A DNA stretch of 64,000 bases from Lindgomyces ingoldianus (Eukaryota; Ascomycota; Dothideomycetes; Pleosporales; Lindgomycetaceae), in assembly GCF_010093535.1 (NCBI RefSeq), contig NW_022985174.1:1065506-1129505 (forward strand), in the 5' to 3' direction. The notes under the pieces were generated by a model, which did not search any database, had not been told where the DNA came from, and was given only the letters and a program-made list of their open reading frames with translations. Position 1 is the stretch's first letter. Each line of letters opens with the position of its first letter. Shown piece by piece: positions 1 to 10,873 of this stretch. The position numbers and the translations under genes are program-made.

Positions 1-460
1 TCTATTAAAGTGTGTCTATTAAAGCGTGTCTATTAAAGCGTGTCTATTAAAGCGTTTCTATTCTAGCATTTCTATAAAGCTGTGTCTATTAAACTGTGTC
101 TATTAGACTATGTCTATTAAAGCATGTCTATTAAAGTGTTTCTATCCTAGCATTTTTATAAAGCTGTGTCTATTAAACTGTGTCTATTAAACTATGTTTA
201 TTAAAGCGTGTCTATTAAACTATGTTTATTAAAGCGTGTCTATTAAAGTGTGTTTATTAAAGTGTGTCTACTAAAGTGTTTCTATTCTAGTATTTTTATA
301 AAGCTATGTCTATTAAACTGCGTCTATTAGACTGTGTCTATTAAAGTGTGTCTACTAAAGCGTTTCTATTCTAGCATTTCTATAAAGCTATGTCTATTAA
401 ACTATGTCTATTAGACTATGTTTATTAAACTGTGTCTATTAAACTGTTTTTATTAACTAG
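1..460. repeat. 14-bp minisatellite with higher-order structure
   Basis: About 33 tandem copies of a 14-bp unit close to TGTCTATTAAAGCG run from base 1 to about 460, so the array probably continues outside the window. Variant units are interspersed: TTTCTATTCTAGCA followed by TTTCTATAAAGCTG recurs near 57, 141, 281 and 365. Those spacings are multiples of 14, which suggests that blocks of several units were duplicated together. Most unit differences are C/T or G/A, as expected if RIP acted on the array. Confidence 0.9.
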
Positions 461-1029
461 GTAGCTTATAAGTTAAAGTTATTATATACATTACATGTAT
501 AACTGCCTAAATATAAGGTAGTGTTAGCATAAAAGTTTTTACCTAGCATAAGTGTAAAGTATGTAGCGTTACTATAGTATAAAGTAGTGTTTGTAATAAA
601 AATATTATAGGCGCTAAAGTTGTTATTATAAGATAGGTACACTAGTGTAATATTTATCTACTCTAAGCTTATTTACAAGTCTTAGGAGATTATTACTAAT
701 TAGATATACTAGTGCATAAGCTGCTCTACTTTTTATTTAATAGTAAAGCAGTAATAGTAAATATTATAAGCACTATGTCTACTACTTTTACTATTATACC
801 TGTTAGAATACTTGTTGCTGTTGCTGTAGTAAGAGCTATATTTACTATATATGTAGAAGTTAAACACTATTCTAGTATAAGTAAAAGTTAAGCTAAAAGC
901 TGTGTAAGTATTAGTTAAACACTAGTAGTTAAAGTAGTATAGTTTAAACTTTAAACTCTAAAAAAACTAAGGCTTAAACTAACTATTTTTAAACTACTAA
1001 AGATATAAGCTGTCTTAATAAGCCCTACT

Positions 1030-1645
1030 TTAAGGCCCTTTTAAGACACTAGCTAAAGCTAGCATAAAGTTAAAGCCTAGATAGTAAGAGACACCTTACT
1101 AAGTTAACCTAACTCTAATACTCTAGTGTCCTTTTTTATATAGTACTTAGAGCTACTCTAGAGACAGTTTAAAGCTGCTGTAATAAAAGTGTATATAAAA
1201 GTTATTATATATTAATGTTATTTTACTAAGCTCTGTTACTTAGATCCTTCTAAGACACTAGCTAAAGCTAGCACAAGGTTAAAACCTAAATAGTAAAAGA
1301 CACTTTACTAAGTTAACTTAACTCTAACACTTTAGTGTCTTTTTCTATATAGTACTTAAAGCTACTCTAGAGACAGTTTAAAGCTACTATAATAAAAGTG
1401 TATATAAAAGTTATTATATATTAATATTACTTTACTAAGCCTTATTACTTAGATCTTTTTAAAACACTAGCTAAAGCTAGCATAAAGTTAAAACTTAAAT
1501 AGTAAAAGACACTTTACTAAGTTAACTTAACTTTAACACTTTAGTGTTTTTTTTTATATAGTACTTAAAGCTACTCTAGAGATAGTTTAAAGCTACTATA
1601 GTAAAAACATATATAAAAGTTATTATTTATTAACACTTAATACTT
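1030..1645. repeat. Three tandem copies of a 209-bp unit
   Basis: A segment containing the marker GACACTAGCTAAAGCTAGCA starts near 1045, recurs at 1254 and again (as AACACTAGC...) at 1463. The spacing is exactly 209 bp both times. Similarity covers the whole unit, including shared stretches such as TTTACTAAGTTAAC and TACTCTAGAGA. The copies become progressively more AT-rich from left to right, with C-to-T and G-to-A changes. No coding frame is visible. It may be a satellite fragment or part of a decayed element. Confidence 0.85.
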
Positions 1646-2149
1646 ATTACACAGCAATGCTGCTAGCACCTCTAGAAGGTAGAGAAGAGAGTAGCCTTTT
1701 TAGTGCTAAAAGATAATACTCTATTCTTTTAGGTCTAGAAGGCAGTTTTACTTATAGGTCCTTTCTGCAGTAAGTTAAAAACATGTAACTACTTTTATAA
1801 AAGTTAGTATAATAATAAGTGTAAGTTAATCTAGCATGCTTAACTTACAACTTAGTGTTATTAGAATAATGCTAGCACTTTTAACCTTTTTTTTAATAGT
1901 AAGTGCACTACTAATTACTTAGTAACTACTTACCTAACTTTATCTTTATAATTTAGCCTATATAACTATAAACTGCGTCTACCTCTCTTTATAAAGTAGA
2001 CCTTATAGCCTTTAAGGTAAACTACTACCTACTATTTTCCTAGTAAACATAATGTTTACTAGTAGGCTAGTTAGCCTAAGCCTACAGCTAGCAAACAGGG
2101 TTTGCCTGTTAACCCTAGGTGTAGTATCCTTACAAGCTAGGCACAGGCG

Positions 2150-2460
2150 CAGGCACCACTACAGCAGGGGGAGGAGGAGGGAGGAGGGGAGCAGCTAAAG
2201 AGGGAGGGTCTTCCCTAAACAGCTACTAGACCTTGTTGTTATTGTTGTTGTTGTTAGGGGGCAGCAGAAAGAAGAGAAGAGGAGGAGGAGGAGAAAGAAG
2301 AGGAGGAGGAGGAGGGAGGCGGAGGCGGACAAGGAGGGTGGGAGGGAGGCGAAGGCGAGGGCGAGGGCAAGGGCGATAGCAATGGCGGCTATACTAATGT
2401 TAGCAACCTGTGCCCTTAACCACAACTGCTGTAAAGACAGCAACAGCAACTAATAGCTTA
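2150..2460. repeat. Purine-rich (GGA/GAA)n low-complexity patch
   Basis: This patch of mixed GGA, GAA, GGC and TTG triplets stands out by its higher GC inside the AT-rich island. The complementary strand gives a frame rich in Leu, Ser and Ala, but that is a by-product of the triplet repeat. I do not regard it as a gene. Confidence 0.75.
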
Positions 2461-3206
2461 CAGGGAGCAGAAAATGCGCCTACTGTAGGTTACTTTACAG
2501 CCTAAAGCAGCAGCTGCTGCTATAGCTTAATGTTTATTTTAGGTTATAAAACCTAGGGCTCCTAAAAAAGACTAAAAGTAAGGCATGTTAATGTTATAGT
2601 TAAAGTTAAACTTGTAACATAGTGTTATTTATATTACTATTTATTAGTTACTAGTAAGTTATGTGTGTTATACTTTTACTATAGTAACTTTACTATATTT
2701 TTACTTTTACTAACTTCTAAAACTTCTGTAAACTTCTAAACTAATAAAAACTTTATAATATATAGTACTTTTTTAAATTATAAAATACTTTAAAACTTTA
2801 GCTAACCTCTGCTAATTAAATTACTATAAACTATAATTTTACTTTAAACATTTTAAATATTCTAAGTGCTCTAAAACTTCTATAAACTTTTAAGCTAACT
2901 AAAGCATAAAGTAAAAAATTAAAGCCTTTAAAAAAATACTTAAGCTAATAATATAATTTATAACATATTAAACAGCTTTTTTTTTATTAGTTACATATTG
3001 CACTTTTTTACTTTAGAATACTAGTAAGAAACTAAGAACTTTTTTTTAGTAACATAATATATTTCTATTTATATCTACTAATGCTGCTTAAGGTTGTAAT
3101 AGCGTAGTGTTTACAGCTACCTTATGTATATATAGCTTGTTCTGCCTACTGTAACTTGCATTATTATGTACTGTTACTAGCAAACTTCTATCTTTTAGGG
3201 GCTCTA

Positions 3207-3796
3207 TGTTACAATCCTTGCTTCGTGAAGCACTCGGGTCTTATGATGTTCCTAGGGGAGGTAGGACGGATAGTAGGGGCCAATCTAGTAGGGTGTACAG
3301 TCCTACGTACAGGCTATTAGGCTAATAGAGGGAGGAAGAGTAACTAGATTATAGTTTGCCCTATGTGCAGCAGTAAAAAGGCTAGGGTTAAACAGTCCTG
3401 TTAGACAGGGTTAGAGGTATATATAGTGTAAGATATATAAATAGTATTACAGCTCTTTAGAAAGCTAAATGCTACTTAGTCTATATAAAAAATAAACTAA
3501 ACATTAAACACACCTTTTAAAAGTTATTTAATATAAGAACTATATACATATATAGAGGACACTAAGGTGAGCTAAATAAGCCTACATAAGCTTACTAAGT
3601 AAGGCTTGCTAAGCTTCTCTAGGCTTATAGGATTTACATCCTATTCTTTTATTAGACAACATATTCTTCTATAATCTTAGGTAGCTGTGCTACCTCTGCG
3701 TCCTCTGCTTAGTCTGTAAGCGAGTCCTGCTCTAACTGTACTATATTATAGAGCATCTTAGGTAGAGTTACGCTAGTCTAACTGTAGACTATAACA
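3207..3796 (-). repeat. Left LTR (3' LTR of the minus-strand element)
   Basis: 590 bp, TGTTAC...TATAACA. It aligns end to end with 10284-10873. Its outer 100 bp or so keeps more G and C than the matching part of the other copy, while its inner end is more AT-rich. Confidence 0.93.
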
Positions 3797-6700
3797 CGCT
3801 GCCCCTTTTTTCTAGCAGCGTCCTTACTGCTCTGCTTACACAACTGCGTTAGTAAGAGCTTATTTATAATGTTAGTGCCCTTCTACTAAAAGGCATTTCT
3901 AATATCTATTTTTTTTATACTAAATAGCTTGCTAGTTTTATTTATTTTACTATCTTTATGTTATTTATTATTTTAACCTTTTTTACTAGATAAAAATAAG
4001 GCCTTATAGCACTTACTAATTTTTAAGGTTATCTTATGTATTAACTTTATCCTTAGACAAGTGCGTTAAGTGTGTAAAAAAAAATAGTAAATGCAACACC
4101 TTTATTTCTAATATTACATAGAATTATTTAAAAAAAAAAAGAGAGACACTTTTTTAAAAAGCAGTTACTATAAAGGCTTAAAAGTAAGACCTTAATAATA
4201 AAATGTTATGTTAAGTTTAAAAAACTCTAGAGGTAAAGGCTAAAAAGTATTTTAAGCAAGATTATATCTAAAAATTATTAGATTTATTAAAAGCTTATTA
4301 TGTAAAGTACCTAAAAAAGAACTTATTTTCTTTAAACAAGATAAAAGCTTTTAAAGCTAAAGTAAAAAGCTATTCCCTTTTTTAACTATTATTAGCTAGG
4401 ACTTGTCTTTAAAGGCTACTACTATCTAGTAATAACATAGCTGTTCCTTTTAATATAGGTGCCTTATTGCCTAGCTAGTTTCTTTTAGATAAGCCTAAAA
4501 GTACTTTTATACTAATAGCTGCGTGTTTTTTAAATTCTTAGCTAGTTTTTATGTGTTTTTACTAGTAAGCTACTTTTTTTATTTTACTAAAAAAAATTTT
4601 TAGTTTTTTTAATTACTAATAATATATTTAACTTTATATTCTACTTCTTTGTTTTTTTATTTTTAAGTAAATAAGGGGACTTTTTTAAGTGCTTTTTCTA
4701 GTCTAAAGACGTAGAACTATAGGTGTATCTTTATATGTAGGGGAAGCTTAAGCTTACAGTTGTCCTGTTAGGTCTAGAGGACTTTATATAGTCCTATCCT
4801 TTTTTCTGCTAGCTTCCTAGAAGGTCTAGGTATCTTAAGGTTCTTAGTGTTAAAATACATGTAGTTTTCTAAGTAAATTTCTAGTCCTAGTTATTATAAT
4901 TTGTTTACATACTTTTCTATTATTACTCTACTAGATCTTGCTTTAACAGCTAACCTTTTATGTATTTAATGTAAGTTTGTTAGCTAATTTATTAATTTTT
5001 ATAAGTCTATAAGTTAATTTCTGTGTAATGTAAAGTATAAGTTATATCTAAAATTAGCTTTATATAGCGTTTCTTTTATTATAGCTAATTTTATGTTATT
5101 AATTACTAACTATGCTATTAAAAGCTATTTTAGCTAGTTATTTTAAGTATAAAAAATGTACTTTCTTAAGTATTTTTTTATTTCTGCATTTACTCTTTTA
5201 GTCTGTCTATCTGTCTGCAGGTAGTAGGCTGTTAATAGCTTGTGTGCTATGCTAAGGTGCTGCATTACTGCTTTTTAGAAACTGCTAGTAAATAGCTTAT
5301 TTTAGTTAAAGATAATAATCTTAGAGCATTTATATACTAATATTATATTTTGCTTTAATTTATAAATAAATTTCTTAGCTGTTATTATTTTTTCTAAGGG
5401 CTAAGTATGTAAATACTTAGTAGTTTTATCTAAAGCTACTATAATTATGTTGCATATCCTGTCTATTTCTAGTTCTTTAGATAAAGGTAATTCTGTAATA
5501 AAGTTTATTATAATTATTATCTATAGTAGCTTTAGTGCTTTAATTAGTTAGAGATATCTATAGGCCTTATACCTTTTTAAGTTGTTTTTATTGCAGGTAT
5601 TGCATTCTCTAAGCACCTCTATGTATAGTTGCTTTACTTTTAGTATTTATTATAGTATAGCAGCCCTTAGCTTCTTCTAAAGGGTGCCTATTCCTAGATG
5701 TCTAAACATTAGAGATTTATAATATTCTTAGATTAAGTTCTTTTATCTTTACTTACTAGCTATAAGCATGTAAAATTCTTTTATAAGTTAGAGTTTATTA
5801 TAAACTTATTCTTTATTAGTTTTTTTAAAAAGTGTAAACTTTTTAGTTCTTTTCTTTTTTTTATTAAAGTAGTCTAGTCTTTAGCTAAGAGTGTTAGCCT
5901 GTTAGTTTTATGCTTTAAGTACATGCTTAATAATATAGTTAAACTATGTAAGTTCTATTACTTATTTTATGTGCATTAGTAATAGTTTCTTTACTAATAA
6001 AAATGTAACTAAGTTTGCATAGTTAGTTATAATATTAAATAGCTTTACTATTTTATATAGCTTTATAGCTTATACTTTTACAGCATTTAATATTGCTTTT
6101 AGCTCTTTATTAGGTATGCTGTAGCCTACTTTAAGACCTAAGAACTTAGCAGAGTGGTACACAACTAGGTGCTATTTTCCGTCTTCCTGCTTTTAGTATA
6201 ACGCAGCTCTGCTAGCTTTAAAAGATGCGTCTATGTAGATTTTTATTTCTAATTATAAGTTATATATTCTTAATACTAGTTTATTTATTATAGCTTATTT
6301 TAGCATTATAAATGCTTTATTTATTTTAAAAGTTTAGATAAACTTTGCTATTACTTATTCTTTAGTTATAGCGTTTATTAATAGTATAGTAATTTTTAAA
6401 TAGTCCTTAATTATTTATCTAATATAGCCTAATAGTTCTAGGAATTCTTTTACTTTCTTAACTATTATAAGTTCTAGCTATTTAAGTACCTTTTATACTT
6501 TAGCTAGATTAATTTTTATTTTTTCTTTATTAATTATAAATTCTAAGTATTCTATTTTAGTAACATAGAACTTGCATTTAGAGAGCTGTAGGTAAAGTCT
6601 GTACTTCCTAAGCTATTCTAAAACTTTTTATACTTTCTATACATAGTTTTCTAAAGTATCCCTTAAATAGATAAAGACGTTATTTAAATATACTAAAGTA

Positions 6701-9700
6701 AAGACATCTAGATAAGAGTTAAGGGCTGTATTAATAATTTACTAGAATGTTGCTAGGGCGTTTGTTAGGCTAAATAGCATTACTAATAATTTATAGAGCC
6801 TCTATAAAGTTCTAAACACTATAAGCTACTTATCTTTTTTTTATATTTTTATTTTGTTAAATCTGTTTTATATGTTAAACTTTATAAAGTACTAGGTTTC
6901 TCTTAGTTAGTTTATAATGTCTTATATAATTAGTAAAGAAAACTAATTTTAAATTATGTTATTATTTAAGGTTCTATAGTTTTAATAAACTTATATTTTT
7001 CCTTCTTTCTTTTTTACAAAGACTACTGCTAAGGCTATAGAACTATAACTTTCTTAGATATAGCCTTATACTAACATCTTATTAACATACTCTTATAAAG
7101 CCTTTTTCTGTGCCTTAGTTAAAGGGTAGAGCTTATGCGTTTTTAGGTTGTAATCTTTTATTAGGTTAATAGTATAGTCTTAAGGCTAGTGCAGTAGTAG
7201 TTCTCTAGGGTCTTTTAGTGTTTTAAACATGTCCTTATAGTCTTTATATTTAGGCAGAATTTAACTTTTTTTTTAGACTTATATAACACTAATTTATTTT
7301 ACATTTTTATTTACTTTAATTTTTTTATAAAAAACTTTTTTAAGTTTTTTTTTTATTATTTTTATTACTTAAGCTTTTAGCTTTTAGTAAGGGAATTTTT
7401 AGAGCTTTTTTTTTTAGAGTAGTAACTGCTACTCTGCTTAGCTTATTTGTAGACTAGGCATCTATTATTATAGCATGCTAACTAGGTTATGTGTGCGTAG
7501 TTGTTAGAGGTTTTTATAGTTATAGTTCTTTAATTAATTATAAAATTATAAGTTCTAAGCTAGTTATAGCCTAAGATTACATTATATTTACCTTTTAGTT
7601 TAAGTATGTTTATAAATCTTTAATTTTTTATATTAGAGGTTTTAAAGTTTTTCTTATAAGTTTCTAGGTTAATCTATTCTTTACTATACTTAATTAATAA
7701 TATGTTAGTAAAGGTTACCTTAAACAGGTTTTTTTTTATGTAGAATAGTATGCTTTACTTATCTACCTAATTCTTATTTATAGCAGTAAAGGTGTATCTG
7801 CTATTTATAAAAGCTAATCTAGGCTATTCTTTATACATAAAAGTAGTTGTTAGGCTGTGTTTTGCCCTTTACCCTACTATAATTACTGTAGATATGTTAT
7901 GTTTAACTTCTTTATTAAAAAGGGGATAAAGATTAATGTTTTATAAGTTATTATTAAATTTATTTTTTTTTTTATAAATTTAATGTTTTTAATTATAGTA
8001 GTTAGCTGCTTTATATTTATAATTTTTAACTAAATAATATAATGTTAGGTAGTCTTTTTTTCTTACTACTTTTTACTAAAAGTAGTAGAATTTATAGTTT
8101 TTTTACTTATTACACTTTATCTATAGTTCTTGCTTATAAGGGGGAGCTGTCTAACAAGTGTAATAATTTATAGTTTTGTAGGCTAAGGCTGTTTTTTACT
8201 ATAGGCAACTATTATAGTTCTTTTTCTATGTAGGCTACTATCCTGCTTAATGTTTGTTATCCTAGTGTTTAACGCAGTATTATTATGTACACTAGTACTA
8301 GAGGTATAGACAATTGTTAGGTCTATATAATGTGTTAAGGGGACTTTTCTAAGTCTACTAAAAATATTCTTTTGTTTATACTAGCTATATAGGGTGCTCT
8401 TTTTATTAGCACTTACTTGTGCTATAAGTGCTGCTTTTATAAAGAACACATTATCTATAATTTTATTATACTATAAAAGCTTTTCTAGAGATTACTAGGC
8501 TTAAAAGCAGTGTCTTAGGTTTCTTAGGTGCTAGTTATAGTACTTTAAACTTAGTAAGTTTACTTAACTATTCTAGCTTTTAATCTTTAATTTTAGTAAA
8601 AAATTACTATTACTTTTTTTTATTTATAATATTATATTTAACTTTAGCTATTCTTTATATAATGTTAAACATTAAGTAGTTGTTACTAATGTTTATTTAG
8701 TAAAGCAAGACTATGTAGTTACTTAAGTAGTTATATAGTAACCTGCACTTTTAGCACTTGCATCTCTAAAACTATTAGGAAAGCTCTCTTACTAAAGTAC
8801 TAAGGGTCTAGTCTTAAAAAGAGAACTATTCTTCTTTTTTCTAAACATTTATAATGTATCTTTAAATCTAAGTCTTTTTTTTATATTCTTTAAGAATTAT
8901 AAGGTCCTATAACACTATATTAAAGCTACTAAAATTTTAAATAACTACTTTTTAATACACTTTAAAGCAGTTGTTTAAAGAGTAGTTTTTTTTATATTAC
9001 TAGTAAAGTTTATTATTTAATTTTTCTTATATTTTCTTATTTATAAGGCTATATTTAGCAGTAATAGCTTTTATTATTATAGTAGTATTTTTATTCTCCC
9101 CCTTTTAAGAGTTTAGGTAATTTTAGTAGAAATGTCCTACTTTTTTATAGTTTAGGCAGGCTTTATTTTTTAGCTACTTTTATTATTTCTTTATTAAAGG
9201 CAGCCTATTACGTTCTAGAACTTAGCTCTTCTTAAAAAGGGGGCTTTATATATGCTTTACATAACTAAGGTCTATTAGTTTTTTATTATATTATAAAAGC
9301 TTCTTTTTTCTAGAGATAAATTTTAGTTTCTAAAAAGTTCTCTTTAATTTTTTTTTTTTTTTACATTCTCTATAATAATTATTATAAGTTGTGGCTTTTT
9401 TAATATAGTTTTTAAAAGTAGTTAGTTAGTTTATATGTATAAACTTATCTTTTACTTTTTTATTTAGTCTATTATAAAACATGCAGCATAGGGCTTTCTA
9501 GTTGTTCTATCTATAGATGGCTATTTGCTCCCTAAAACACGCTGCATAGTTCTAGACTAGTCTGCTGCTTTGTTTTATATTGTCTAGTTAGTTAGCTGCA
9601 ATTTTTTTTTTATTTAGAGTTCTATAAATAGCTAATAAAGCTGCCTTAAAATTTTTAACACTACTAAATACTTCCTTTATTTTAAAATTAAGTAGGGCGC

Positions 9701-10283
9701 TATTAGCTCTAAAGTCTATCTAGTTGTTAGTGTAGAGTTAAAACTAAATTATAAGAGGGCCTTTTAAGTGTAGCCTTATCTAGAAGATTATTTCTACGTT
9801 AGTCTAAAATGCTCTTATATTATACTACATATAAAAGTAGCATTAGGTAAAGAATAGTTAAAGGTTTTTTAATAATTCTTTAAAAAGCTTTAAAAGGGCT
9901 AGTTTTAAAGCCTTTTTAGCTGTAACACTTACTTTATTTATTAAAATATTTTAAACCTTTACTAGTTCTACTTATAATTTATGTATCTAGTAGGCTTAGG
10001 TAGTAGCTTTATAAGAGTTAATAAGAGGTAAAGAGTTTTATAAATTTATAGTTTTTTTTTTATAAAAGTTAGCTATCTTCTGCTTAAGTTTTAATAATTT
10101 ACTAACTTTATTACTAATTTACTAGAGTTTCTTAATGTTGTCTTAAATAGAGTTAATCTATTCTACTAAAACAGCTTTACTTTAGGTAGGAACTTCTATA
10201 GATCTAGATAGCGTAGTGTAGGCTATGTTAGAATCTAAATTATGTTAAGAGGTTACTATACTTTTTAAAAAAGTAGTGTTTAA

Positions 10284-10873
10284 TGTTATAATCTTTACTT
10301 TATAAAGCACTTAGGTCTTATAATGTTTCTAGAGAAAGTAAAACAAATAGTAGAGGCTAATCTAGTAGAGTGTACAGTCCTACATATAAGCTATTAGGCT
10401 AATAGAGGGAGAAAAAGTGACTAGATTATAGTTTGCCCTATGTGCAGCAGTAAAAAGGCTAGAGTTAAACAGTCTTATTAGACAAAGTTAGAGGTATATA
10501 TAGTGTAAAATATATAAATAGTATTACAGCTTTTTAGAAAGCTAAATGCTACTTAGTTTATGTAAAAAATAAACTAAATATTAAACACACCTTTTAAAGG
10601 TTGTTTAATGTAGAAACTATATATATATGTAGGGGACACTAAGGCAAGCTAGATAAGCCTACATAAGCCTACTAAGCAGGGCTTGCTAAGCTCCTCTAGG
10701 CTTATAGGATTTACGTCCTATCCTCCTATTAGACAACGCATTCTTCTATGATCTCAGGTAGCCGTGCTACCTCCGCGTCCTCCGCTTGGTCTGTAAGCGA
10801 GTCCCGCTCTAACTGTACCATATTGTGGAGCATCCTGGGTGGAGTTACGCTGGTCTAACTGTAGACCGTAACA
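10284..10873 (-). repeat. Right LTR (5' LTR of the minus-strand element)
   Basis: 590 bp, TGTTAT...CGTAACA. Here the last 140 bp or so (about 10735-10873, the outer side of the element) is the better preserved part, with CpG-containing stretches that are TpG, CpA or TpA in the left copy. Confidence 0.93.

Larger units (their letters stand above)
3207..10873 (-). mobile_element. Complete Ty3/gypsy LTR retrotransposon, inactivated by RIP
   Basis: Two 590-bp LTRs (3207-3796 and 10284-10873) begin TGTTA and end TAACA. They are flanked by a perfect 5-bp duplication, CTCTA, at 3202-3206 and 10874-10878. The coding strand is minus. A zinc-knuckle remnant of Gag lies near 9128-9165 (C-L-N-Y..GHF, second Cys lost). 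Reverse-transcriptase remnants lie near 7000-7150 (PLTKAQKKALYEYV and VVFVKKKEGK), and the active site YLDD has become YLNN at 6679-6690. RNase H remnants (IDASFKAS, VVYHSAKF) are near 6090-6260. An integrase zinc-finger piece and core start (ECNTCN, NFITELPLSK) are near 5460-5640, and an integrase C-terminal piece (NTKNLK) near 4780-4870. The Gag-RT-RNaseH-IN order is that of Ty3/gypsy. A purine tract next to the left LTR on the minus strand (3797-3815) fits the priming site for plus-strand synthesis. Stops occur throughout, so it cannot move on its own. Confidence 0.93.

Noticed and set aside
1..460. Short regular repeats that might be taken for a CRISPR array
   Set aside because: Units are contiguous with no unique spacers, and the genome is eukaryotic.
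2195..2449. 84-codon Leu-rich frame on the minus strand inside the AT island
   Set aside because: It is the translation of a GGA/GAA triplet repeat, with no start context and no homology I recognise.
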